From: an uncultured Erysipelotrichaceae bacterium
GTDB taxonomy: Bacteria; Bacillota_I; Bacilli_A; RF39; UBA660
NCBI GenBank assembly: GCA_902761685.1
Contig: CACWLI010000003.1
Location: 48,222-112,221, forward strand
Direction: 5' to 3'
DNA: 64,000 bases
Part shown: piece after piece, positions 46,588-55,467 of the stretch
Layout of the letters: the number at the start of each line of letters is the position of its first letter
Position numbering within the stretch: the first letter of the stretch is position 1
Notes under the pieces: model-generated
Databases searched by the model: none
Told to the model about the DNA's origin: nothing
The model's input: the letters and a program-made list of their open reading frames with translations, nothing else
Program-made: the position numbers and the translations under genes

Positions 46588-48012
46588 ATGAATAATGAAT
46601 ATGAAAGATTTGTAAAATCTTGTGAAAGACTTGATGAAAAATTACATGATAAATATTTTGAAATGGATGGAAAAGGTGCTAGCGATGAAGAGCTAAATGC
46701 TCTAGTTGATGAAATGTATGTTTTACGTGATATTTTAAAAGAAGGAAAAAGTGATGTAGTAACAGCTGATATTAAACTTAAAAAATTTGCTAGACAATTA
46801 AGTAAAAAATATGAATTAGTTTTAGAAGCTGATGAAAATGAGCTTAAGGCTGTACCTATTGGACTTGCTGAAGAAAATAAACCAGAAGAAAAACCAGAAA
46901 AAGAATCTGAAGAAAAAAGTAATACTGGTGCTGTAGTTGCTGGTGTACTTGCTGCAAGTGTTGCAACTGGTGCATTAGGATATGCAATTGGAACAAGCAT
47001 AAAGAATGATAAATGTAAATCAGAAGAAGCAACTGTTGAAACTGAAGAAACAGAAGTTAGAACTGTTACTGAAGAACAAACAGAAGAAGTAACTGATGAA
47101 TACTTCAATTTAGATAGTACTATTGAACCAGAAAAAACTGTTGAAGAAACTGTTACATTAGTTCTTGGTGAATATGGAACTTTCTTAGATGCAACAAACG
47201 ATGAACAAGTAGAAGCAAGAGCGCAATATATTATAGATAATTATTATGCTCCATTTATGAATAAATTAAGTGATTATGAAAGAAGCTTTATTACTGTTGA
47301 AAATATTTCAAATGTTATTAGAGTTATGGCTGGTGAATTACCACTTGATTCAAACGGAAATAAAATAATGGATGCTAATGTTGTTGATAATTATGGACAA
47401 TTATTTACATATTTAGTTGGTGATTTAGGATCATCTCCACAATTAGAAGGAATTTATTATGATGTTCCTGCTTATATGTTTACAGTTGATGGAACTGAAT
47501 TACAAGCATTTGTTAAGAGATATGATGAAGATTTTGCTAAGATGACTCAAGGATTTAATACTGCTGCTTATCAAAGATATAATGAAGAAAATATTGACGG
47601 TGGAGTAATGGTAAGAGAAGCAATTGCTTCATTAGGAACTAAATATTGGAATGAATGGTGCTTACAAGGAATGTATGGAGATACAAATCCATTTAATTTC
47701 TCAGCTAAAGATAGATTATTTGCTTTCTTAGCTTGTTATGCAAGATATGGACAATGGGCATTCGAATATAATATGAATGCTATGCAACCTGTATGTATAC
47801 CTGCTTGTGTAAATTATAGTACTAAAGAAATGGAAGATTTAAATGTAAATGTTATTTTCTGGGGTTATACTACTGGAGAATGGGATACAATTATTGCAAA
47901 AGCTGCAGGAATTGAAACTCAACCAGAACCAGATTCAGTTGCATTTACTCAAGATTTAATGGATGAATTAACTTGGAAATATAACAATTTAAATACTATG
48001 AAATTAAATTAA
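46588..48012 (+). CDS. Hypothetical single-pass membrane protein with large extracytoplasmic domain
   Basis: Not recognised. 474 aa: residues 1-110 are charged and helical, rich in Glu/Lys, and probably cytosolic. About 113-135 form one membrane helix of small residues (AVVAGVLAASVATGALGYAIGT). About 140-185 are an acidic Thr/Glu/Val linker. The remaining 290 residues are a soluble, aromatic-rich domain. No sorting signal or catalytic motif was seen. Codon use is less A/T-extreme than around it and it has tandem consensus promoters, so it is probably abundant. The pseudopilin-like gene follows 21 nt later. Confidence 0.7.
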   Translation: MNNEYERFVKSCERLDEKLHDKYFEMDGKGASDEELNALVDEMYVLRDILKEGKSDVVTADIKLKKFARQLSKKYELVLEADENELKAVPIGLAEENKPEEKPEKESEEKSNTGAVVAGVLAASVATGALGYAIGTSIKNDKCKSEEATVETEETEVRTVTEEQTEEVTDEYFNLDSTIEPEKTVEETVTLVLGEYGTFLDATNDEQVEARAQYIIDNYYAPFMNKLSDYERSFITVENISNVIRVMAGELPLDSNGNKIMDANVVDNYGQLFTYLVGDLGSSPQLEGIYYDVPAYMFTVDGTELQAFVKRYDEDFAKMTQGFNTAAYQRYNEENIDGGVMVREAIASLGTKYWNEWCLQGMYGDTNPFNFSAKDRLFAFLACYARYGQWAFEYNMNAMQPVCIPACVNYSTKEMEDLNVNVIFWGYTTGEWDTIIAKAAGIETQPEPDSVAFTQDLMDELTWKYNNLNTMKLN

Positions 48013-48033
48013 AATTTTTAGGGGGTTTTGATT

Positions 48034-49620
48034 ATGTATAGTAATAAGAAGAGTGGATTTAGTATTCTAGATCTACTAGTAAAAATTATCTTTGCTGCAT
48101 TATTTATATTCATATTAGTTTGGTTATTCCAAAAGAAAATACCTAATATTAATATGACTCCATTCTACAGTAATGTGTTTAGAGAAAATATTAAATATAT
48201 GCAAGATGCAGGTGAAGCATATTTCACTGATGAAAAAATGCCAACTGAAGTTGGAGATACAATAAAATTATCATTACAAGAAATGGAAGAAAAAAATCTT
48301 ATAATTCCATTTGTTGATAAGGATGGTAATACTTGTGATAAGAAAGAATCTTATGTAAGTGTTACAAAATTAGATGAAGGATATGAATTAAAAACTAACT
48401 TAGTTTGTCCTAAAGAGTCTAATTATATTGTTAAAACATTAGGATGTCATACTTATTGTAAAGATAAAGAATGTTCTAAAAAGTGTTCAATTCAAAAATT
48501 AACAGAATATCAATATAAGAAATTAGTTAAAACTACTAAAACAGTTTATAGTTGTAATAGTGGTTATAAATTAGATGGTAAATATTGTATTAAATCTGTT
48601 GTTAAAGATACTAAAGATGCAATTAAGACAGGTGGAACTACTACAATTACTAAACCAGCAACACCAGTTACTGGAGATAGCAAATTAGAAGAATTAAAAG
48701 TTGTAACTACAGATAAGAAAACTCAATTAACAACTTCAGTAAATACAAATAAAAAACCACTTACTGTAGTTAAAACAGTAACTCCTGCAGTTACAAGAGT
48801 TGATAAAGTTCCATATGATTGTTCTACAACAGAAACAGTTAAAGTACCATATGCTTGTACTAAAACTAGAACAGTTACAAAACAACAATGTTCTACAACA
48901 TATCAAACAAGATATTATAGTTGTAATTGTTCATCTAAATTTGTAGGTGGAAGGCTTCAAACTTCATGTAATACATGTTCTGAAAGTGTACCAGTACAAT
49001 CTTGTAAGGATGTTACAACTTCTGAACCATATACTGATACATGTTATAGAGAAGAAACAAAAACAAATCCTAAAACATGTTATAAAGATAAAACTGTTAT
49101 AGTTACTCCTGAAAAAACAACTTATAGTTGTCCAAGTGGAACAGATGAAAAAGAAGGAAGCGGAGCTAACTTAAAATGTTATAAACTTGAAAAAACATAT
49201 AGTTGTCCAAGTGGAACAACTATAAAAGAAGGAAGCGGAGCTAACTTAAAATGTTATAAAGTTGAAAAAGTTTATAGTTGTCCAAGTGGAACAGATGTAA
49301 AAGAAGGAAGCGGAGCAAGCTTAAAATGTTATAGAATTATATCTGGAACAGTTACTTATAAGTGTGAAACAGGATATACTTTAAAAGGTAAAACATGTTA
49401 TAAGACAGTTCCTGGTCAAGATACATATAAATGTGAAAATTCTAATTATAAATTAGAAGGAACAAAATGTATCTTATATGGTGAAGAAAAAGTTGATGCT
49501 AAATCAACTAAGAAAACAACTTCATCTTATACATATAAATGGAGTAAACAAACTTCATTAAGTGGATATACAAGAACTGGAAAAACAAGAACTGTTGATG
49601 GTGAAGAGATTTGTGAATAA
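48034..49620 (+). CDS. Pseudopilin-like, cysteine-rich surface protein with tandem repeats
   Basis: 528 aa. The N-terminus, KKSGFSILDLLVKIIFAAL (about 5-23), looks like a type IV pilin/pseudopilin start: a short basic leader, Gly, then a hydrophobic helix with an acidic residue (Asp) at position +5, where pilins have Glu. About 150 residues of globular domain follow, then a Thr/Lys-rich linker and a Cys-rich part. In all there are 29 cysteines, many in xSCPSGT and KCYK pairs. Three 25-residue repeats are seen (49123-49335). The ATG at 48034 follows GGGGG. Same operon as the preceding gene. Function unknown, presumably cell-surface. Confidence 0.75.
   Translation: MYSNKKSGFSILDLLVKIIFAALFIFILVWLFQKKIPNINMTPFYSNVFRENIKYMQDAGEAYFTDEKMPTEVGDTIKLSLQEMEEKNLIIPFVDKDGNTCDKKESYVSVTKLDEGYELKTNLVCPKESNYIVKTLGCHTYCKDKECSKKCSIQKLTEYQYKKLVKTTKTVYSCNSGYKLDGKYCIKSVVKDTKDAIKTGGTTTITKPATPVTGDSKLEELKVVTTDKKTQLTTSVNTNKKPLTVVKTVTPAVTRVDKVPYDCSTTETVKVPYACTKTRTVTKQQCSTTYQTRYYSCNCSSKFVGGRLQTSCNTCSESVPVQSCKDVTTSEPYTDTCYREETKTNPKTCYKDKTVIVTPEKTTYSCPSGTDEKEGSGANLKCYKLEKTYSCPSGTTIKEGSGANLKCYKVEKVYSCPSGTDVKEGSGASLKCYRIISGTVTYKCETGYTLKGKTCYKTVPGQDTYKCENSNYKLEGTKCILYGEEKVDAKSTKKTTSSYTYKWSKQTSLSGYTRTGKTRTVDGEEICE
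49123..49335 (+). repeat. Three tandem 75-bp coding repeats
   Basis: Units at 49123-49197, 49198-49272 and 49273-49335 (the last is partial, 63 bp). Each encodes YSCPSGT...KEGSGANLKCYK-type modules with two cysteines. Nucleotide identity is very high, with differences limited to a few codons, pointing to recent duplication. Confidence 0.9.
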
Positions 49621-49635
49621 CAAATCTCTTTTTTT
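49605..49635 (+). terminator. Terminator overlapping the pseudopilin-like gene end
   Basis: 10-bp perfect stem AGAGATTTGT / ACAAATCTCT, loop GAATA, T-run. Confidence 0.88.
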
Positions 49636-49682
49636 ATTGTAATTAAAAATAAAATAATGTAAAATTTTATTAGAGGTGCATT

Positions 49683-50216
49683 ATGAAAAAGAAAAATATT
49701 GTTTTTCCTTGGTGGATAATCGGTTTAATTTGTCCTATAGTTGGCATTGTACTTTTTATACTTTGGAAAAATAAAAGAAGAAAAGATGCAAATAATATAA
49801 TTATTGGATCTATAATAGGTTTATTTGTTTATTTGTTTTTAGTAATAATATTAGGCTCTAATGGTATTTCTATTGAAAATAAAACAGTAGACTCTTGGTA
49901 TAATGATATTACATCTGGTAAACAAACTGTAACAGTAATAGGTTCATCAACCTGTTCGCATTGTCAAGAGTATAAACCAGTAATAAAAGCATTAGCCAAA
50001 AAATATAAGTTTAATTTATATTTTTTTGAATCAGATACACTTAGTAGCGAAGATTCAGATAAATTATTTAATTCATTTGAATTAAAAGATTATAATGGAT
50101 ATGTACCATATACATTCATTTTTGAAAATAATGAATATGTTAATGGAATAGTTGGGTTTGCTGATAGATCAGCAACAATAGAATATTTTAAAGAATATGG
50201 TGTAATAAAAAACTAG
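49683..50216 (+). CDS. Membrane-anchored thioredoxin-like protein
   Basis: 177 aa. Two membrane helices (about 8-27 and 39-59) precede an extracytoplasmic thioredoxin fold: VTVIGSSTCSHCQEYKPVIKAL with CSHC redox pair (about 91-94), YFFESD strand and YVPYTFIFENNEYVNGIVGF with the cis-proline loop (VPYT). Such proteins make, break or isomerise disulfides outside the membrane. It follows the 29-cysteine protein, so that protein is a plausible client (inference). Own GAGGTG ribosome site and terminator. Confidence 0.83.
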   Translation: MKKKNIVFPWWIIGLICPIVGIVLFILWKNKRRKDANNIIIGSIIGLFVYLFLVIILGSNGISIENKTVDSWYNDITSGKQTVTVIGSSTCSHCQEYKPVIKALAKKYKFNLYFFESDTLSSEDSDKLFNSFELKDYNGYVPYTFIFENNEYVNGIVGFADRSATIEYFKEYGVIKN

Positions 50217-50231
50217 TTAACTAGTTTTTTT
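50207..50231 (+). terminator. Terminator after the thioredoxin-like gene
   Basis: 10-bp stem AAAAAACTAG / CTAGTTTTTT, loop TTAA. The stop codon is inside. Confidence 0.82.
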
Positions 50232-50267
50232 ATTTTTGATATAGTATAATTTAATTAGGTGAAAAAA

Positions 50268-51368
50268 ATGAAAAAAGCACTAATTTATTCAATATTAGGA
50301 ATTATGCTAATAATTTTTATTAAGTATTATAATTCAAATTATAATGTGAATTATAAATTAGATAATTATAGTATAAAAACAGTATATAAAGATAATAGAA
50401 TTTATTACGAAATAAATGATGGATATAATTATTATAATTTTGATTTATATACTAGTAGAGGAATGTCTAAAAAATTGATATATAAAATAAATGTAATTGA
50501 GGGAGATAATTTTAATTGTATATATCCTTTAATTAAAGATATTAATACATATCCACTCTGTTATTTAGATGGTGTTTTTACAGACTATAACTTAATAGAC
50601 TCTGAATTATTAGATAGTTATAAAAAACAAAATATAGATGTATCAAAACCAGAAAAAGATTTTGTTTATTATAATAATTTAAAAAGTGATGAATATGTAG
50701 CATTATGGAACTATAAAGGTTATAACATAATGAATGGTAAATCATACAAGAATATAGAATTATTTAAAAAAGATAAATATGATAACAGTCTAGCATATTT
50801 ATTAAACGACAATATTTATATGGCTAATAATGATGAAGATCATGAATATACTAGTTTAATTAAATTGAATATTACTAATAATAGTTATGATAAAATTGAT
50901 ATTGGCTATAATATTGATTTTGATTCATATTTTGTTGGAAGTGTAAAAAATAATATATATATTTTTGATAACAAATATTCTATACTATATGAGTTTAACA
51001 CTAAGAAAAAAGAAACAAAAATAATTGGAAACAATGAAAAAGGCTTTGTTAAATATTCAAATGGAAAATTTGTTCCTTGTAGTAAAACGGAATACAAAAT
51101 TGATAAAATTAAATATGATAAACAAAATTCTTTATATGAATACAAAAAAGATAATGGATTTTATAAATCTATTATAGATAATAAAAAAATAACACAAAAA
51201 TTATTTGATAAAGATATTACAAAATTAAAAGAATATAATAATGAAATTTTCTATTCTTTTGAAGATAGTATGTATCATTATGAGCCAGAAACTGGTAGTA
51301 AAAAGATATTTTACTATTATGAATTATCTTTTAATAGTAATAATATGATATTTATATATAAAAAATAA
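50268..51368 (+). CDS. Hypothetical membrane-anchored extracytoplasmic protein
   Basis: Not recognised. 366 aa. N-terminal signal anchor (about 4-18), then a long soluble part rich in Tyr, Asn, Asp and Lys with recurrent short strands of the type NNIYIFDN or GYNIMNG, suggesting a beta-propeller-like or all-beta fold. No cysteine pair pattern and no catalytic motif. The ATG at 50268 sits 7 nt after AGGTG; the GTG at 50259 is part of the ribosome site. A -10-like TATAAT lies at about 50245. Confidence 0.65.
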   Translation: MKKALIYSILGIMLIIFIKYYNSNYNVNYKLDNYSIKTVYKDNRIYYEINDGYNYYNFDLYTSRGMSKKLIYKINVIEGDNFNCIYPLIKDINTYPLCYLDGVFTDYNLIDSELLDSYKKQNIDVSKPEKDFVYYNNLKSDEYVALWNYKGYNIMNGKSYKNIELFKKDKYDNSLAYLLNDNIYMANNDEDHEYTSLIKLNITNNSYDKIDIGYNIDFDSYFVGSVKNNIYIFDNKYSILYEFNTKKKETKIIGNNEKGFVKYSNGKFVPCSKTEYKIDKIKYDKQNSLYEYKKDNGFYKSIIDNKKITQKLFDKDITKLKEYNNEIFYSFEDSMYHYEPETGSKKIFYYYELSFNSNNMIFIYKK

Positions 51369-51409
51369 CATCATTATATTATTTACATATAATATTTTAG
51401 GTGATTAAA

Positions 51410-51733
51410 ATGGTAAATGATAATAGTTTTATAAATCCTTTTTATACTTCATATGAGATAAAAAAAGGAGATAGTTTATATAAGATTTCTAAACTATTTA
51501 ATGTTAATACTAAACTACTTGCTGAGTTAAATGGATTAGATATAGATGATTATATTTATCCAGGTCAAACAATATTAGTTCCAAAGAAAGATGTTAGTTA
51601 CTATATTACAAAAGAAGGAGATACATTAAATAGTTTGAAAGATATTTTTGATGTTAATGTAAAAGACATAATAAATCAAAATAAAACAATATATTTGTTA
51701 GCAGGTCAGATGATTTTTTTTAAAAGAGACTAG
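51410..51733 (+). CDS. Small protein with two LysM domains
   Basis: 107 aa, almost entirely two LysM modules. The first (about 14-58) reads YEIKKGDSLYKISKLFNV...YPGQTILVP. The second (about 62-105) reads YYITKEGDTLNSLKDIFDV...AGQMIFF. No signal peptide or membrane helix is visible, so it could act inside the mother cell at the spore surface, as SafA-type LysM proteins do, or leave the cell by another route (inference). ATG at 51410 after AGGTGAT. A terminator follows. Confidence 0.82.
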   Translation: MVNDNSFINPFYTSYEIKKGDSLYKISKLFNVNTKLLAELNGLDIDDYIYPGQTILVPKKDVSYYITKEGDTLNSLKDIFDVNVKDIINQNKTIYLLAGQMIFFKRD

Positions 51734-51750
51734 TACTAGTCTTTTTTTTT
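51727..51750 (+). terminator. Terminator after the LysM gene
   Basis: 7-bp stem AGACTAG / CTAGTCT, loop TA, T-run of nine. The stop codon lies in the stem. Confidence 0.82.
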
Positions 51751-51789
51751 ATTACATGATATAATTAAATATAATAGGAGTTGGTTAGG

Positions 51790-53364
51790 TTGATTATAAG
51801 AAAACCTTATGCATTTTTGATAAAGCATTTTAGACTGGTGCATGGAATTCTTTTTGGCTTGCTAATTTATTTAATAGGAAGCTCTTTTGGTGTATATAAT
51901 TTCTTTAGTCAATATGCCCAACTTGGTTTTTTTTATGATCAAGCTAATTTAAGTTCACATTATGTTAGTTTTATGATGTTTATAGCAAGTATACTAGCAA
52001 CAATATTTGCATTCATAATATACTATATATTATCTATAAAACAAAAAGATAATAAAATATATTTATGGATATTCCTATTTTATATAGTTTTGTTTATTTA
52101 TTTAATATATATGAAAGGAATATTTACTAGTTTAGAAACAAAATCACTTAAAGTTGAAAGTGTACGTGTAATAAGAGATATTTCGTTTATATTATTAGTT
52201 CCACAAGTTATTTTTATCTTCATTACTTTATCTAGAACTTTGGGATTTAATTTAAAACAATTTGAATTTAAAAAAGATCTTGAGGAAATGGAAATTGATA
52301 GTTCTGATGCAGAAGAAGTAGAATTAAATTTTGGTAATAATGGTTATAAAGTAAAAAGATTCTTTAGAAAACTCTTAAGACTTAGTAAGTATTTTGTACT
52401 TGAAAATAAAATGTTTGTTATTGGAACAGCATCTGTGATTGTTTTAGGTATTTCAATTAGTTTTTATAATAAAATAGATATATATAGTGTAAGCTATAAT
52501 GAAACACAAAATATTGTTATAGCTGGAGTTCAGTATAATGTTAATGAAAGTTATATAACAACATCTGACATGAACAATGTAATAATAAATGAAGGAAAAA
52601 TATATATATTAGTTAATATAAAAATAAGTAATATAACAAATGGAGAAGTTACTTTTGATAGAGATTCATTTAAACTACTTGTAGATAATGAATTAGTATT
52701 ACCTACATTTAGTTTATCTAATAAATTTAATGATATTGGTGATCCATTTAAACCTACTGAAATTAAAGGCGGAGTTGATAAAAATTATATTGTTATTTAT
52801 GAATTAAATGAGGATAAATTAAAAAATGAATACATATTTAAAATAAAAGGTTTAAATGAATATAAAGATGTTATTATTAGACCAACTAATTTAAACAATA
52901 GTATAGATGAAGGAACATTTAGTTTACCTAGTAAAATAGAATTAAACAAATCAATGCTTAAGAATTCAACACTTGTTATTAGTTCATATGAGATAGCAGA
53001 CAAATTTAAAGAAAAATTTAAAGTAACTGTTGGTAATAAAGAAGAGGAATTTATATATTCAATTTTACCTCAAAATAGAAATGGTAAAATAAGTTTAATA
53101 AAAATAAAAAGTAATATTAATATTGATAAAGACGTATATATTAATAAACATATAAATATACCTGCTGATTTTTTTGATTATTATGGAATTATCAGATATA
53201 GATATATGGGAAATTATAAAACTGTTAAACTGGAAAAAGTAAATGTTGATTATGAAAAAGATAATTATGCTTATTTAGAAATTCCTAGTGAGGTAGAACA
53301 AGCCAATAAAATTGATTTAATTATACTAATTAGAGGCGTAAAATACACAATTAACTTGAAATGA
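51790..53364 (+). CDS. Hypothetical multi-pass membrane protein with DUF4352-like extracytoplasmic domain
   Basis: 524 aa. Membrane segments at about 16-34, 59-83, 90-106, 128-148 and, after a charged cytosolic loop, 208-226. The rest (about 235-520) is extracytoplasmic and beta-rich. A part reading EGKIYILVNIKISNITNGEVTFDRDSFKLLVD resembles the DUF4352 immunoglobulin-like pattern. No catalytic motif. Two TTG codons are candidate starts. The one at 51790 has AGGAG nine bases upstream, the one at 51781 abuts it. Extended -10 TGATATAAT upstream. Confidence 0.68.
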   Translation: MIIRKPYAFLIKHFRLVHGILFGLLIYLIGSSFGVYNFFSQYAQLGFFYDQANLSSHYVSFMMFIASILATIFAFIIYYILSIKQKDNKIYLWIFLFYIVLFIYLIYMKGIFTSLETKSLKVESVRVIRDISFILLVPQVIFIFITLSRTLGFNLKQFEFKKDLEEMEIDSSDAEEVELNFGNNGYKVKRFFRKLLRLSKYFVLENKMFVIGTASVIVLGISISFYNKIDIYSVSYNETQNIVIAGVQYNVNESYITTSDMNNVIINEGKIYILVNIKISNITNGEVTFDRDSFKLLVDNELVLPTFSLSNKFNDIGDPFKPTEIKGGVDKNYIVIYELNEDKLKNEYIFKIKGLNEYKDVIIRPTNLNNSIDEGTFSLPSKIELNKSMLKNSTLVISSYEIADKFKEKFKVTVGNKEEEFIYSILPQNRNGKISLIKIKSNINIDKDVYINKHINIPADFFDYYGIIRYRYMGNYKTVKLEKVNVDYEKDNYAYLEIPSEVEQANKIDLIILIRGVKYTINLK

Positions 53365-53384
53365 CATATATAATTTGTTATAAT
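53356..53384 (+). promoter_or_regulatory. Promoter of tRNA-Cys
   Basis: -35 TTGAAA (53356-53361), 17-bp spacer, -10 TATAAT (53379-53384). The -35 overlaps the end of the preceding gene. Confidence 0.8.
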
Positions 53385-53397
53385 TATATATGTGAGT

Positions 53398-53471
53398 GGA
53401 ACCATAGCCAAGTGGTAAGGCCCCGGTCTGCAACACCGTCATCGCCGGTTCGAATCCGGCTGGTTCCTCCA
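53398..53471 (+). tRNA. trnC: tRNA-Cys (anticodon GCA)
   Basis: 74 nt. Acceptor GGAACCA pairs with TGGTTCC. Anticodon loop CTGCAAC gives GCA. T-arm is GCCGG-TTCGAAT-CCGGC. Discriminator is T, as in Cys tRNAs, and CCA is encoded. The outermost anticodon-stem pair is a C-U mismatch. The serving terminator lies at 53482-53504. Confidence 0.95.
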
Positions 53472-53481
53472 TATATAAATT

Positions 53482-53504
53482 AAGAGTATTGTACTCTTTT
53501 TTTT
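53482..53504 (+). terminator. Terminator after tRNA-Cys
   Basis: 7-bp stem AAGAGTA / TACTCTT, loop TTG, T-run. Confidence 0.82.
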
Positions 53505-53534
53505 ATGGTAAAATATATTTAGTAGGTGATATAT

Positions 53535-54998
53535 ATGAATTTATCTAAATCTAAATATTGCTCTGGAATACAATGTAGTAAAATATTATGGCTTGATAAA
53601 TATAAAAGGGAATATAGAGAAGATATTAATAACGAAAGTGTATTTGAAAATGGTACAAATGTTGGGGAAATAGCAAAAAGCTTATTTGGAGAGTATATTG
53701 ATATAAAATTTAATGAAAATCTAAACAAAATGATTGAAGATACTAATAAAGCACTTGAAAATAATAAGTGTGTAATTACAGAAGCATCATTCGTATTTGA
53801 TAATAATTTTTGCAGTGTTGATATTTTGGTAAAAAATGGAGAAGAATTAGAAATATATGAAGTAAAAAGTTCAACACATGTATCAGATGTATATATGGAA
53901 GACATATCATATCAATATCATATTCTTAAGAGTTTAAATTTAAATGTTAAAAAAGCTTCGTTGGTATATATTAATTCTAATTATGTTAGACATGGTGATT
54001 TAGAATTAGATAAGTTGTTTATTATAGAGGATTTAACAGATTATGTTACTAAGAATGAAGTAAATGTTATAAATAATATTTTGTCAATAAATGAGTATAT
54101 GACTCAAAAAGATGAACCTTTTAAAGATATTGATATGTATTGCTTTCAACCATATTTATGTCCTTATTTTAAGTACTGTGGAAAAAAATTAGGTGAAATG
54201 AATGTATTTAATATTAGGGGTATGCAAATCGGAACTAAAATTAAATTATATAAAAAAGGCATTTATAAATATGAGGATTTAATAAATGAAAAATTAAATG
54301 AGAAATATAGTGAACAAATAGACTTTGAGATAAACAATAAGAAAGATAAAATCAATATTAAAAATATTAAAAATTTTTTAAGTACATTATATTATCCTTT
54401 ATACTTTCTTGATTTTGAGACTTTTCAACAATCTATCCCTAAGTATGATAATATAAGTCCATATGAACAAATACCATTTCAGTATTCTTTACATTATATT
54501 GAAAGTGAGAATAGTGAATTAAAGCATACTGAGTATTTAGCTGAGCCTGATATTGATCCTAGATATAGTTTAGCATGTAGTCTTGTAAATGATATTCCAA
54601 AGGATGTATGTGTTTTAGCATATAATATGAAATTTGAAAAGATGGTTATAAAGAAATTGGCTAAATTGTATCCTGATTTAAGAGAGCATTTATTAAATAT
54701 ATATGATAATATTCATGATTTAATGATTCCTTTTGTAAATAGAGACTATTATACGAAAGATATGCATGGTTCATATTCGATTAAATATGTTTTACCTGCA
54801 TTGTTTCCTAATGATCCATCACTTGATTATCATAATTTAGAAATGGTTCATAATGGTTCTGAAGCAAGTAATACATATGCTAATCTTGGAAAATATAGTT
54901 TAGAAGAACAAGAAAAAATAAGAAAGAATATGTTAAAATATTGTGAATTGGATACATATGCAATGGTAAAAATATGGCAAAAAATAAAACAACTTTAA
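53535..54998 (+). CDS. DUF2779-type protein: Cas4-like Fe-S nuclease fused to a DEDD exonuclease-like domain
   Basis: 487 aa. N-terminal half: two cysteines (KYCSGIQCSKILW), a PD-(D/E)XK core (FCSVDILV and EIYEVKSST), and a closing cysteine set CFQPYLCPYFKYC, the layout of Cas4/AddB-type [4Fe-4S] nucleases. C-terminal half (about 285-487): YFLDFETF with the DxE pair, LAYNMKFEKMVI and KYCELDTYAMVKIW, matching an RNase H-fold DEDD 3'-5' exonuclease. The second Asp of the DEDD set is Asn-like (YNMKFE). ATG at 53535 behind AGGTGAT. Probably DNA or RNA processing. The biological role is unknown. Confidence 0.78.
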   Translation: MNLSKSKYCSGIQCSKILWLDKYKREYREDINNESVFENGTNVGEIAKSLFGEYIDIKFNENLNKMIEDTNKALENNKCVITEASFVFDNNFCSVDILVKNGEELEIYEVKSSTHVSDVYMEDISYQYHILKSLNLNVKKASLVYINSNYVRHGDLELDKLFIIEDLTDYVTKNEVNVINNILSINEYMTQKDEPFKDIDMYCFQPYLCPYFKYCGKKLGEMNVFNIRGMQIGTKIKLYKKGIYKYEDLINEKLNEKYSEQIDFEINNKKDKINIKNIKNFLSTLYYPLYFLDFETFQQSIPKYDNISPYEQIPFQYSLHYIESENSELKHTEYLAEPDIDPRYSLACSLVNDIPKDVCVLAYNMKFEKMVIKKLAKLYPDLREHLLNIYDNIHDLMIPFVNRDYYTKDMHGSYSIKYVLPALFPNDPSLDYHNLEMVHNGSEASNTYANLGKYSLEEQEKIRKNMLKYCELDTYAMVKIWQKIKQL

Positions 54999-55007
54999 GT
55001 TGTTTTT
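54986..55007. terminator. Bidirectional terminator between the nuclease and the lipoprotein
   Basis: 9-bp stem AAAACAACT / AGTTGTTTT, loop TTA. It serves both convergent genes and overlaps the nuclease stop. Confidence 0.82.
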
Positions 55008-55467
55008 ATTTATAACCTAATTCTTTTGCGAAGGAATTTATTTCTGTTTTATAATTATCTTTTCCTTCGATATATAGTAATGTATTATCAACTCTTATAA
55101 GATAATAATAGTTATCATTTGTATCAATAATATATTTATTAAAATTATTTAAATTAACTTTGGTTTCACTATAAATTACGCTGTTTTTTTGAGTTTCTAA
55201 AACAGCTTTTTCATTATCGAATGAATCAATTGCAACTTGTAAATCATTAAATATATAAAAAAATGATTTAAATTTGTTATTTTCTGAAATAGTCAAGTTA
55301 GAAATATATCTATTATTATCTAATTCTTTTTGTGCATCTTCTCTAATATTTAGATTATAATGTTTAGATACATCAATATATTTATTTGTATCTACAGCAA
55401 CTAATTCATTACATGAACATAGAAACATTATTAAAATAATAATTATGAAATTTTTTATATACTTCAT
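55006..55467 (-). CDS. Hypothetical lipoprotein
   Basis: Not recognised. 153 aa. Signal peptide with lipobox LCSC (lipid-anchored Cys about 19). The mature part is acidic and rich in Asn, Ile and Tyr. The region TNKYIDVSKHYNLN and a C-terminal LLYIEGKDNYKTEINSFAKELGY have no known motif. Ribosome site GTAGGTG. Presumably anchored on the outside of the cell membrane. Confidence 0.7.
   Translation of the reverse strand: MKYIKNFIIIILIMFLCSCNELVAVDTNKYIDVSKHYNLNIREDAQKELDNNRYISNLTISENNKFKSFFYIFNDLQVAIDSFDNEKAVLETQKNSVIYSETKVNLNNFNKYIIDTNDNYYYLIRVDNTLLYIEGKDNYKTEINSFAKELGYK

Noticed and set aside
46572..47108. 178-codon open frame on the minus strand, Ser/Thr/Val-rich
   Set aside because: Shadow of the forward gene at 46588-48012, which has consensus promoters and a ribosome site. 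The minus frame has neither, and its composition is the reverse reading of Glu/Thr-rich codons.
49123..49335. Regular repeats, checked as a possible CRISPR array
   Set aside because: Units are head-to-tail with no spacers and stay in frame within one protein.
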